From Chionoecetes opilio (lineage: Eukaryota > Arthropoda > Malacostraca > Decapoda > Majidae), in contig JACEEZ010012734.1 in assembly GCA_016584305.1 (NCBI GenBank), forward strand, positions 392,501-456,500: a DNA stretch of 64,000 nucleotides. Direction: 5' to 3'. The position numbers and the translations under genes were made by a program. How positions within the stretch are numbered: position 1 is the stretch's first letter; each line of letters begins with the position of its first letter. Positions 35,535-46,994 of the stretch are shown here, in pieces. A model generated the notes under the pieces. It did no database searches. It saw only the letters and a program-made list of their open reading frames with translations, and had not been told where the DNA came from.

Positions 35535-35989
35535 TGGGTTGGGTCATAGATCACTGTATACCTGGTAAACAAACTATGACGTAGTTATGGGTTGGGTCAT
35601 AGACCACTGTATACCTGGTAAACAAACTGTGACGTAGTTATGGGTTGGGTCATAGACCACTGTATACCTGGTAAACAAACTATGACGTAGTTATGGGTTG
35701 GGTCATAGACCACTGTATACCTGGTAAACAAACTATGACGTAGTTATGGGTTGGGTCATAGACCACTGTATACCTGGTAAACAGACTGTGACGTAGTTAT
35801 GGGTTGGGTCATAGATCACTGTATACCTGGTAAACAGACTGTGACGTAGTTATGGGTTGGGTCATAGACCACTGTATACCTGGTAAACAGACTGTGACGT
35901 AGTTATGGGTTGGGTCATAGATCACTGTATACCTGGTAAACAAACTATGACGTAGTTATGGGTTGGGTCATAGACCACTGTATACCTGG
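35535..35989. repeat. 53-bp tandem array, about nine copies
   Basis: Each unit joins GTTGGGTCATAGACCACTG and TATACCTG (end of the foldback element) to GTAAACAAACTATGACGTAG and TTATG (outer end of the P terminal repeat). Copies differ at CAAAC/CAGAC and GACC/GATC. Confidence 0.9.
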
Positions 35990-36919
35990 ACTGCGCACGG
36001 AATATCGGCCCGTCGCACAAGGGGCCGAGGTCGGAGGGCCGCTCGAGATATATAATATATATATAACGGATCATATAGACTGGGTTTATCAGTATATAGA
36101 TATACTGTAATCTTTGTAAATGTTTGTTCTATAATATTATCAATAAAAAACAGTAAAACCGCTAAAGAAATGCCATTACAAGACTATGAAGAAATATGCA
36201 TGAACTTAACATTCACTTCACTCTTCGCTATTAAAACTTTGCGACGTCAACTTTTATCATGAAGGGTATCAATAGAAGCGCAATGTTATTAGCTTTCATT
36301 GCTATATTTCGTTGTCTGATAAATGAATTAGAACCATGCTAAGTTAGCGTTAACCAATAAATAAATCATCAATCGGGTAATTTTCCCGATTGATGATGTT
36401 ATTTATTTAGTCAACGCTAATTTATACACGGTACTAATTCATTTATCAGAAAACGAAATATATAAATAAATAAATAACATCATCAATCGGGAAAATTACC
36501 AGATTGATGATTTTATTTATTTATTTAACGCTAATTTATGCATGGTTCTAATTAATTTATCAGATAACGAAATATAGCAATGGAAAGCTAATAAAATTGC
36601 GCTTCTATTGATACTCTTCATTATAAAAGTTGACTCGCAAAGTTTTAAATGGCGAAGAGTTGAGTGAATATTAAGTTCATGCATATTTCTTCATAGTCTC
36701 GTAATGGCATTTCTTTAGCGTGTTTTACTGGTTTTTATTTGATAATATTATAGAACAAACATTTACGAAGATTACAGTATATCATATATACTGATAAACC
36801 AGTCTATATGATAGTCCATAGACCACTATATCTCTTTGTCGGGCGCCCCGCGGGCCCCTATGCAGCCCCGCAATTCAAAACATTGTCGCGTGAACAGTCC
36901 AGGTATACAGTGGTCTATG
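35970..36919. mobile_element. Foldback element
   Basis: Ends ATAGACCACTGTATACCTGG and the complement are followed by arms of about 400 bases meeting at nested CATCAATCGGG/CCCGATTGATG palindromes (36370-36510). Direct GTTGGGTC flanks at 35962 and 36920 look like an 8-base target duplication. Confidence 0.8.
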
Positions 36920-37833
36920 GTTGGGTCCATTCTGTGAAATAAAGCTCCAAAGATTGCATCCCACTGTTCTACCTAGCAATCTTTTCACACATGCCTGTAC
37001 AGACAATTAACCACCTGGTTTGGCCTGGAGCCAGGATTTTATGAGGTTCAATATAAAAAAAAAAATGAAACTATTTGAATGCATGTTGCCTCCTGGAGCT
37101 AAGACTAAATTAAGTGTGCAAAACTGTTACGGCATAAATCTTCAACATATTTTGGGAGTTTGAGGCAAGCATTTGATGCACATAGATGAATCATGTGGCA
37201 TGAACATTTGACAATTATGACTTGAGGCAAATATTCTTTAAACAATGTAGCTACTGAATGGTTGGCTCCCATCATCACATTTGTAGTGTCAAAACAAAAC
37301 CCAACAATATTATTAACAGGAATGTTTTTTGATGTGAAACATTCCTTCATGGCATTGAACAGTCCTACAACTGAGCTTTCATTAACCTCTATCAAATCTA
37401 CGAAAGAGTTTTCAAGTTTATTTTTCTCAAAATGTTGTGCTAATACGCACAATTGTTTAGTTGTAGCTACTCCTGTCTGTTGTCTCATCTATAATTACAG
37501 AAAAAAGCCTTGCACGTAAGATTCCAAAGAGTTCAGTGCCGAAATGCTTTCCAAACACTTGTCTTATTATGTTTGAGGCTCTTTGCTTCCCTAGCTTTAC
37601 ATTCTGTATAGACATCACATCAGGAAACATGCTTTAAAGAGGTCTAGTAAGGGTTCACATAAGGAAATGGGCAAGTGATGTTCTGATAGACAAGCACACA
37701 CCCGAAGTTCAATTTTCCGTGCAGACTTTTCGATTGGGTCATTTGCAATAATAAAAACTGGCAACTGACTTTGTCTTAGAAATTTCACCAATTTTCGTCA
37801 TCTGGTGAAAATTTTCGTCATCTGGCAACACTA

Positions 37834-38121
37834 AACCCGCCCAGAGCAGAGACAGAAAACGGGGATCTATGAAGGGTGACACCAGTAGATTTCCGCTAGC
37901 CTTACATAAATAAAGTTTCATGTGTATGAAAAATGAAAATCAAACACTGATTTTACATCAATGAATCCTTTGAGTTTGAATTTAAAAAAACTGACAAACA
38001 CCTGATTACGCTAGAATTACCTTAGATTATGCATTACCCTAACCGCTACCCTAGAAGGGGTCTGATTGCCCTAGTTTAGGGTATTTTACCCTAAAATGGA
38101 AGCACTGTGCGTTGTGGTGGG

Positions 38122-38126
<5 letters not shown>
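37834..38126. other. AT-rich DNA, nothing recognised
   Basis: ACCCTAA-type motifs near 38035-38095, no gene. Confidence 0.5.
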
Positions 38127-39012
<886 letters not shown>

Positions 39013-39539
39013 AAAGAGTCGCGGGAGCAAAGGGACAGATACGGCATTAAAGTATTTATGTCGATTTCTCTACATTGTCTACATCAATATCCTGCCTTTT
39101 TTTTTTTTTTTTTTTTAACTTATTTTCTTTGTCTGATATATAGGACATTCATGTATATTTTGTAGATGGCTGGAAGACAGAGTATGTAGGTTAAGGCGTA
39201 TTTTGTGAAGACATTTACTGAGCAGAATTATCAGAACTTTCACGGAGAGGTGTCACTCGGGTGATTTAACAAGGCGCGCCATTTTGATTTCATGGACGGC
39301 AGCGATCCTAGCGGAGGGTGCAGTTCCGGTGCACGCACTGAGTCGCCCGTGCAGATAGAGGGGGAATTGCTTCTCCTTTTTGTGATGATGGGGTGATAAT
39401 GGAAGGTGGGAGAGAGGGAAGGAAGGAGATATGAGAAGGAAAGGAGGAATAAGGAGTAAGGAAGAAATTGGAGGGATGAAGTCAGAAGAGGAACTGACGA
39501 GGAAAGAAATAAGGAATCAAAGAAGGGAAGGAATTCCTC
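39013..39539. other. Non-coding, nothing recognised
   Basis: A T-run at 39095 and purine-rich DNA at 39395-39530. Confidence 0.5.
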
Positions 39540-40083
39540 CACTCACCCATTACCCATCACCACACACCCATTCACTCACCCATTACCCATCACCCCACAC
39601 CCATTCGCTCACCCATTTCCCTTGTCTGGCACATTCACCTTTTTGGCATTAAATCAATCAATCACCCATTTCCCATCACCCGCAACCCATTCACTCACCC
39701 ATTACCCATCACCCCCCCCCCATTCACTCACCCATTACCCATCACCCCACACCCATTCGCTCACCCATTCCCTTGTCTGGCACATTCACCTTTTTGGCAT
39801 TAAATCAATCAATCACCCCCCACCCATTACCCATTACCCATCACCCCCCACCCATTACCCATCACCCCCCACCCATTACCCATCACCCCCCACCCATTAC
39901 CCATTACCCCCAACCCATTCACTCACCCATTACCCATCACCCCCAATCCATTCACTCACCCATTACCCATCACCCCCCACCTGTTCCCTCACCCATTACC
40001 CCCAACCCATTCACTCACCCCCCACCCATTCACACACCCATTACCCATCACCCTCACCCATTACCCATCACCACCCACCCATT
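39540..40083. repeat. CACCCATTACCCATCA minisatellite
   Basis: Irregular units. Two reversed LINE tails (39628-39668, 39776-39815, containing TTTTTGGCATTAAATCAATC) are embedded, so the larger unit of about 150 bases is itself duplicated. Confidence 0.9.
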
Positions 40084-40430
40084 TTGACTTCAGCCAAAAC
40101 AAAATGTGTGTTGGGGAGAGGGTATTGAGATTGGAGACAATTTATTGGAATGACGGGGCTTCGCTATGAAATACAAAAGGAACAAAAGGTGTTATATAAA
40201 AAAAATACAACAACTTGTACGAACTTCACAAGACTTCTAACCCCAAGCTTAAGAAAACCTACAATCAATAAAGCAACAATCTAACTTACAACAGACGCTA
40301 CAAGTTTATAAGAAAAGTATAAAAAAATGTAGAAGGTAAAACTATTTTTCTGATAGATTTTGAGGTTTTGAAAGAATCTGCGCCAGGGACCTTTTTTTTT
40401 TTGGCAATCACTATATTTTTTAGAACCTAA
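40084..40430. other. AT-rich DNA, nothing recognised
   Basis: No supported feature. Confidence 0.5.
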
Positions 40431-40432
40431 GA

Positions 40433-40590
40433 ACCTAAGAAAATAAGGAAGCTACAAGAGGCCGTGAGACCTATATACACGTGGTAGTTCCCGTTACTTA
40501 ACACTACCTACATCCACCTTTCATCCCCATCCATTATCTAGCCTCCTTTAAAGCTCTCTATATAATGACCACACTAACTACCTGTTTACC
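40433..40590 (-). mobile_element. LINE 3' end (DERWM family)
   Basis: Reversed 3' UTR plus the CATCCACCTTTCATCCCCAT segment. Confidence 0.7.
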
Positions 40591-40975
40591 GAGTCCATTT
40601 GAACCCTCTTGACCCCACCTGTGGAAAACTAGTGATTTCCAAGAAAAAGCAAACCAGATTATTCCAAAACATCAAAATCTGGTTAATTTGCAGAAAGAGG
40701 TTAATTCTCAAGTCATTTTTTAAGGAATATTAATTAGTTTTTCTGGTGTTTTTTGTCTGATTTTGGGATTCATTTCTGGGGCAAAGCACTTGTTTCTGAG
40801 TATAATATGTTAATAATAAGTATGCACCAAGTTTTCATGAGAATCTTAACATCACGAGCCATTTAAAACTTCTATTATTTCATTGTAATCTGCTATAGAC
40901 CTGCATATACGGATTCGATTCCTCACTAATTATTGATTTACTTACTTATTTACATATTTAGTTACTTATTTAGGC
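40591..40975. other. AT-rich DNA, nothing recognised
   Basis: No supported feature. Confidence 0.5.
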
Positions 40976-41312
40976 AGGTAGTTAGTGAGGAGTCATTAGA
41001 GCTGGAGGCTGGATAAATTCATGGATGGGGATGAAAGGGGGATGTAGGTAGTGTTAATTGTAACAGGAGCTATCTCGTGTAGGTCTCCCAGCCTCTTGTA
41101 GCTTCCTTATTTTCTTATATCCTTATTTCAATATTTTGTTATCTTCATTTCCAAGCTTATTTCATTACAATTTTCTTCACTCCCTCGTTAGAGCTGATAT
41201 GGCTAACTTATTTCAGTATCTTTTTATTTATTTTCCTTCGACTTACCTCCCCAAGTGCTTATTTAACATATTCTTACGGCCTCTTGTAGCTTCCTTATTT
41301 TCTTATATTATC
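40976..41312 (+). mobile_element. LINE 3' ends (DERWM family)
   Basis: 40976-41120 holds the coding end and 3' UTR. 41270-41312 repeats the last 35 bases of the UTR. Confidence 0.7.
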
Positions 41313-41454
41313 ATTATTATCATATTTCTCATCCCATCATCCCGTCCTCTCACTCTTATATCCTCTCTCCTTATCCTCCCATTGTAAAGGCCCCTTACAC
41401 TATCTATTTTACTCCTATACATCATTCTTTGTTACCTCCTGCATGTTCCTCAAA

Positions 41455-41800
41455 TGAAAGATTGATTGATTTAACCCCTTCACGCCCAGATCTTTCCTTT
41501 GCTATAAAATCGTCTGTTGTTAGCCATAAAATTACGAAAAAGTAACTTAATATGCCAAATTAGCTAGTGGACAAGAATACTAAGCAGGTCATATCTATAA
41601 AATATTGCTTATATTCACTGAAAATCGTCTAATGGTACCCAAATTGTAATGGAAATAACGTTCTGGGTCTCAAGGGGTTAATGCCAAAAAGGGGGAAATG
41701 TGCCAGACATCAGAGGTCATATGGCACTAGGGCCAAGCATAAAAAGGGGGAGGGGTTAGAGAGAGAGAGTGAAACGGTGAGGGAAGGGAAAGGAAGGGAA
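41455..41800 (+). mobile_element. LINE-like tail interrupted by MITE C
   Basis: ATTGATTGAT and TGCCAAAAAGGG flank the MITE. The uninterrupted form is at 1510 and, slightly changed, at 61945. Confidence 0.7.
41471..41681 (+). mobile_element. MITE family C (TTAA ends), complete
   Basis: TTAACCCCTTCACGCCCAGA to GGGTCTCAAGGGGTTAA, 211 bases including both TTAA. Confidence 0.9.
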
Positions 41801-42693
41801 TGTAACAGATGTCTCAAATGAAATAACGACACTGTATATGTATTGAAAAAAGATATATACAAGAATCCACTTCAATACCAAAAATAAATAAATAAATAGA
41901 TCATAATTACTATCATAAGAATTCTGACTACCACATGTGCTTGAAAAAAAAAAAAAAAAAAAAGCGCATCCAAAAGTGAAGATAAGAGGCAAAATCTGAA
42001 AAGGTCAAATTAAAGCTATATTATTTTCCTTTAAGTCACAAAATCAAAATAACTGAAGTAAAACAGCGACGGTTTACTGTGTAGATTTATTGTAAACCAT
42101 TAGCCATTCATACTTGTACTTCTGCTAAATCACAGCTCCGGTTACTCTATATCACAGGAAATACTTATGTCTACAGTGTATCTTAGCTTAGCTGCTGGAA
42201 AGCCTGTCAATGTCTTTATCTTAATTCATTTGCAAGACATTTGATTGAACAGGAACTACCTTGTGTAGGTCTCACGGCCTCTTGTAGCTTCCTTATTTTC
42301 TTCTGTATGTTCTTATGACTTGAAGAAAAAAAAAATCACCTTAAAAATCCGTTGAACTTATACAAATAAATATAAAACATAAATACATCAATATGCGAAA
42401 TAAACAGTATTTTAAGCTATAAAGTAAACAAAAGGCTTTCCAGCAACTAATTCACACACGAATACCAATATTATCACAGGTTGTTATGACTCACACTATC
42501 ACAGGATACCTCTAATATTAGTCATTAGCTGCCTACGGTGACTCCAGGTACGGGTGACTAGAGGTACGGGTGACTAGACTCAGGTACGGGTGACTAGACT
42601 CGGTACATGACTAGCTACAGTGCGACTATATCAACAAAGGAATTGATGATAAAAAAACAGAAAGATGGAATGATTAGAAAGTGGTAAGGAAAG

Positions 42694-42729
<36 letters not shown>

Positions 42730-42770
42730 AAGACTAAAACCCCCAACTTTTGAGAAAAGAAGAGAAAGGG
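41801..42770. other. AT-rich DNA with a small LINE end
   Basis: 42245-42320 is a DERWM-family 3' UTR piece. 42540-42605 has GGTACGGGTGACTAGA repeats. (CA)n at 42693-42727. No gene. Confidence 0.5.
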
Positions 42771-42772
42771 GA

Positions 42773-43085
42773 GATTTTATAGCAGTGTATAGAGCATCAA
42801 TGGGTCTTGAAAAAATTGACAGAGAAGATCTATTTGTGTGGGACGATAGAAGTGCAAGAGGTCATGAGAAGAAATTGAAAAGGACAACATGCAACAGGGA
42901 TATAAAAAAATACAGCTTCCCATATAGAAGCATAGAAGCCTGGAACAACCTTGATGCAAAAGTGATTAATGCAAGAAGTATTCAGGACTTCAAAGGCAAG
43001 CTGGATAATAGTAGATTTGGAGATGGGACAGTACGAGCAACTAGGTAAATACAACTAGGTAAATACACACACATACATACATACG
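42773..43085 (+). mobile_element. LINE ORF2 C-terminus
   Basis: One open frame to 43048 with IDREDLFVWDD, KKLKRTTCNRDIKKYSFPYR, WNNLDAKVINARSIQDFKGK. This is the usual tail of non-LTR retrotransposon proteins. It ends in repeated ACTAGGTAAATAC then CACACA, a typical simple-repeat tail. Truncated at the 5' end. Confidence 0.8.
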
Positions 43086-43670
43086 TAAGGGAGATAGATC
43101 AAGAAAGGTATGATGATAAAAGAACAGAAAGAGATGGATTAGAAAATGATGAGGAAAGGTACACACACACACATATATAATGAAAGAGAGATAGAACTAA
43201 GTGAAGAAGTTAAGCCAAGTGATGTGCAAGTTTAGGTGAGAGGTTACCAGCAGAAGTACTAGGTGGGTGAGGTGTTAGGAAAGATATTAGTGTAAAGGTG
43301 ACAAGTTAAGAGAGATACACTAGGAAAAAAATGGTGAAGTTAAACTAGGTGGGTGAGGTGTTAGGAAATAAATAAGTGTGAAAAGGAGAAAACAAGACAT
43401 GAGATACACATTGTACTAGAAAAAAAAGTGAAGTTACAGATACCAGAGCAGTATAGAATGATGAAATACTTGAAAAAATATGAAGTTGAGGAAATAGGTG
43501 ACATAACGAAATATTAGGGGTTCAAAATTGTTAGTATAGTGATGAAATAAAATACATAATTTAAGAGGCATTGAGGAGTATTATGAAAGCCTTGACAAGT
43601 AGGTAAGAAAAAAAAAAGTAATATAAGGATATGAGAAACCCAGAAAAACATTAAAAGTTCAGTGTGGCAA
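43086..43670. other. A-rich DNA, nothing recognised
   Basis: AACTAGGTGGGTGAGGTGTT occurs twice (43259, 43343). No gene. Confidence 0.5.
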
Positions 43671-43675
43671 GATTT

Positions 43676-44482
43676 AGGGGAAAGATGACGCATGAAGAAT
43701 GAATGACGTCCTGTATAAAAACCATGAAGAATGAATGACGTCCTGTATAAAAACCATGAAGAATGAATGACGTCCTGTATAAAAACCATGAGGAATGAAT
43801 GACGTCCTGTATAAAAACCATGAGGAATGAATGACGTCCTGTATAAAAACCATGAGGAATGAATGACGTCCTGTATAAAAACCATGAGGAATGAATGACG
43901 TCCTGTAATAAAAAACCTGATGAAGATAATGACGTCCTGTATAAAAACCATGAGAATGAATGACGTCCTGTATAAAAACCATGAAGAATGAATGACGTCC
44001 TGTATAAAAACCATGAAGAATGAATGACGTCCTGTATAAAAACCAGAAGAATGAATGACGTCCCTGATACCATAAAAAAGACCTGTTAAAACCATGAGAA
44101 TGAATGACGTCCTGTATAAAAACCATGAAGAATGAATGACGTCCTGTATAAAAACCATGAAGAATGAATGACGTCCTGTATAAAAACCATGAAGAATGAA
44201 TGACGTCCTGTATAAAAACCATGAAGAATGAATGACGTCCTGTATAAAAACCATGAAGAATGAATGACGTCCTGTATAAAAACCATGAAGAATGAATGAC
44301 GTCCTGTATAAAAACCATGAAGAATGAATGACGTCCTGTATAAAAACCATGAAGAATGAATGACGTCCTGTATAAAAACCATGAAGAATGAATGACGTCC
44401 TGTATAAAAACGATGCAGAATGAATGACGTCCTGTATAAAAACGATGAAGAATGAATGACGACCTGTATAAAAACGATGACT
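43676..44482. repeat. 32-bp minisatellite, about 25 copies
   Basis: The unit contains GAATGAATGACGTCCTG and TATAAAAACCATGA. Three units are 96 bases, so long frames run through it (up to 355 codons) without being genes. One decayed stretch at 43905-43945. Confidence 0.95.
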
Positions 44483-45165
44483 AACCAACCATTCGTCCAT
44501 CCGTATAACATAAAACAAGAGCATGAATAAGACGAAACAGACAAAAAAAAACTTGCTATTATGCAGCCTTATACTGTTCACTCATTTCACCTAACTCCAT
44601 AAATGATATGAATGAAATAAATAATGAAATGAATGAATAATAAATAAATAAACGAATGAAATTATTATATATGAAAGCCATGAAAACTGAAGCATTCCTT
44701 GTATAAACTTGTATATCTGAAACCATATATCTTGGTCAGTAACCTTTTCTTGCTATAAACTGCCATGTTATCTCTTCGTATGCTACTGTTGGTGATTTTA
44801 TATATATATATCCTTAACTATATTGATGTGGTTGTCTCCATGCCTTTATCTATTCAGTGTGTGTATGTGCGTGTAAACATAATATCTATACAAAGGATAT
44901 ATTATGTAATGCTATATGTATGTTGTGACTTGTGAGGACAGACAAGACTTAAGAATGCTCAAAATACAACTGAGAAGGGATGTGGTGTGTATGTGCGTGT
45001 AAACATAATATCTATACAAAGGATATATTATGTAATGCTATATGTATGTTGTGACTTGTGAGGACAGACAAGACTTAAGAATGCTCAAAATACAACTGAG
45101 AAGGGATGTGGTTATGAATGATTACAATATAGCCCGTCGCACAAACACACTTGCACTACTAAAGG
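44483..45165. repeat. AT-rich DNA with a 127-bp tandem duplication
   Basis: 44857-44983 and 44984-45112 are almost identical (both contain ATAATATCTATACAAAGGAT). The rest is unclassified. Confidence 0.85.
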
Positions 45166-45167
45166 TG

Positions 45168-45483
45168 TTAACCCCTTCACTCCCAGATCTTTCCTTTGCT
45201 ATATGAAATTGTCTGTTGTTAGCCATCAAATTACAAAGAAGTAGCTGAATATACCAAATTAGTTAGTGGACAAGGATACTAAACTGGTCATATCTATAAA
45301 ATATTACTTAGTCACTAAAAATCGTCAAATGGTACCCAAATTACAAAACCCTTTCTCCCTTTCTCCCATCTCTCTCTGTCACGTCACCTTTTTCTTCCCT
45401 CCCATTCCTCTTAAATTTCAGTAACCCTTTCTCCCATCTCTCTCTCCTCTAAGGGAAATTACGTTCTGGGTCTCAAGGGTTAA
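45168..45483 (+). mobile_element. MITE family C with internal insertion
   Basis: TTAACCCCTTCACTCCCAGA to GGGTCTCAAGGGTTAA. About 100 extra pyrimidine-rich bases at 45345-45450 (CCCTTTCTCCC repeated) interrupt it. Confidence 0.85.
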
Positions 45484-45816
45484 ACAGATAGAAATAAGAT
45501 GCAAAAATAATGGTCTTGTGATATTAATAGGCAAAAGTGAGATTGAAATAGATAGAATGTTTGTGTATGTCTTACTGATATGTTATATATATCTTATGTG
45601 TATGACTTACACACACACATACATACACTCACATATACTTCTCCCCCCATAAGCAAGCCCCCCATTCCGTAACAAACAGATTGGTCAGGGGGTCTCAAAG
45701 CAAGGCAAAAGAAAAGATACAGTAGAATTTCAAACAAAAATCACTCGCCCAGTAAAATTAGGCCACCCATTCGTCCACTCAAACAACACTAAGATAGATT
45801 ATGTTCCTACGTAAGC
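45484..45816. other. Non-coding, nothing recognised
   Basis: Short CA/TA runs only. Confidence 0.5.
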
Positions 45817-46027
45817 TTAACCCCTTGAGGCCCATAACGTAATTTCCATTGTAATTTGGGTATACCATTAGATGATTTTAACGAATACCAACAATATTTT
45901 ATAGATATGACCTGTTTAGTATCCTTGTCCACTAACTAATTTTGTGTATTCAGCCACTTTTTTGTAATTTTATGGCTAACAGACGATTTTATATAGCAAA
46001 GGAAAGATCTGGGCGTGAAGGGGTTAA
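45817..46027 (-). mobile_element. MITE family C (TTAA ends), complete
   Basis: Opposite orientation: TTAACCCCTTGAGGCCC to GATCTGGGCGTGAAGGGGTT, then AA. Confidence 0.88.
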
Positions 46028-46400
46028 AGGTATTACTTGACCTAGCATTGCAGACTGATATGACCTGCAAGCATAGTGTGACCGACCAGGGATATCTTAA
46101 CGTAATCTCGTGTGATCTACGCAAAGCTGTCTTGGGGTTCTAGAAAAGTGTAAAGATATATTAGTGTGTGCTAAGTAGATACAAATACTGTCACTTAGCT
46201 GACCAGGTTACGTTCGGCACGAGGGACGAATGAGTAAATAGATGATCAGGCAGTCCTTCAACACGGCAAACTGACGAAGCTGACTAGGTTCATGTTAGTT
46301 AGGTGCAGTGAATGAATGAATGAACACATCAGTTAAATAATGAAAAAGATAATGTGAATGGAAAAATATAGTTAAGACATAAATAGTGAGATTGTATTCC
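46028..46400. other. AT-rich DNA, nothing recognised
   Basis: No supported feature. Confidence 0.5.
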
Positions 46401-46403
46401 CTA

Positions 46404-46510
46404 TCAGGTCACTAAAACCCCCTAAACACCCTCTTGAGCTGCGGCTGCGGGGGTCCAGACAGGCGCTGCGAGGTGCCCCGCCGCCCTTCACGCCCTTCCA
46501 CCAGCCTGGA
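46404..46510 (-). CDS. Possible terminal exon, unassigned
   Basis: A TTATTTCCAG acceptor precedes a GC-rich frame that reads LVEGREGRRGTSQRLSG, then PPQPQLKRVFRGF and a stop. GC content is well above the surroundings, as in the bZIP gene 490 bases upstream. It could be an alternative 3' exon of that gene or a remnant. No donor was found that would join it in frame. Confidence 0.35.
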
Positions 46511-46994
46511 AATAAGGGAAGCAACATTAGTGTCTGCAATGCTTTCATGCTGGAAAAGACAAATGCTGGGTTGGCAAAAATGAAAAAGTTCAGTCAAAAT
46601 AACTTCTTATGACATGACTATTTCAGCCTGAGCAATGCCTGCAAAGTAAGACAATTAATTAGAGGAGGGAAAGGTGTTGAGAGGAAGAGAAGTCTAGTTG
46701 GAGAGTAGGCAAACACTCTTTCCAGTGTGGTGAGGTGAGGATGTGGGCCACAAGGCCCTCTTTCCTCTAGGGGTGTGAGGAAATAGCCTGGATAGAAAGG
46801 TTTAGTGGGTTTCTTATGGTTTGTTGTTGTCTTGTTGCGGCGCTGGGCTCCGTGGAGGATCAGTCGTGCGGTGCGAGGGTCGTCCGTCTGGGTGTGGAGG
46901 ACGGGGCGCAGGGCGTCTTGCCACATCCCCAGTGCTCGCCAAAGCCCCCTGGGTCGTGTCTGTCGCTTGTAGAGCTGTGCCTGCGTCAGGGTGT
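46511..46994 (-). other. Probable 3' UTR of the bZIP gene
   Basis: GC-rich, continuous with the coding exon, no conserved frame. Confidence 0.45.

Larger units (their letters stand above)
34015..35536 (-). mobile_element. P-element derivative with 50-bp terminal repeats
   Basis: 34015-34064 begins CATAACTACGTCACGGTTTG and is inverted at 35487-35536 with three or four changes. A THAP-domain start lies 68 bases inside the right end, which is the P superfamily arrangement. The interior is largely replaced by a hairpin and a LINE piece. Confidence 0.75.
33992..36919. mobile_element. Nested insertion inside the hAT gene
   Basis: Flanked on both sides by GTTGGGTC (33984-33991 and 36920-36927). 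Contains a P-element derivative, a LINE fragment, a 53-bp array and a foldback element, each listed separately. Confidence 0.7.
33405..37833 (-). pseudogene. hAT (SCAND3/ZBED-type) transposase, split and decayed
   Basis: 5' piece, 37745-36928: motifs in order are EHHLPISL, FKACFPDV, ARLFSVIIDETT, a frameshift near 37485, then TTKQLCVLAQHF, VGFCFDTTNVMMG, KCSCHMIHLCASNACLKLPK and PHKILAPGQTRW with an internal stop. 3' piece, 33984-33405: AYLEFLDYNLGKFNSYNTFF, VYLGVSASATVRDLK, FYKSCQSFLIEAVSQIQKRY. The order and motifs fit the RNase H-fold catalytic region of hAT transposases. The C-terminal dimerisation block is missing. TAGTGTTGCCAGA at 37833 may be the terminal repeat. The gap is 2.9 kb of later insertions flanked by GTTGGGTC. 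Frameshifts and stops make it inactive. Confidence 0.85.

Noticed and set aside
39622..40128. His/Pro/Thr-rich frames
   Set aside because: CACCCATTA minisatellite composition.
42777..43054. Minus-strand frames over the LINE end
   Set aside because: The plus strand encodes recognisable LINE protein; the minus frames are shadows.
43514..44581. 355-codon repetitive frame (minus)
   Set aside because: Produced by the 32-bp minisatellite, where three units equal 32 codons in all frames.
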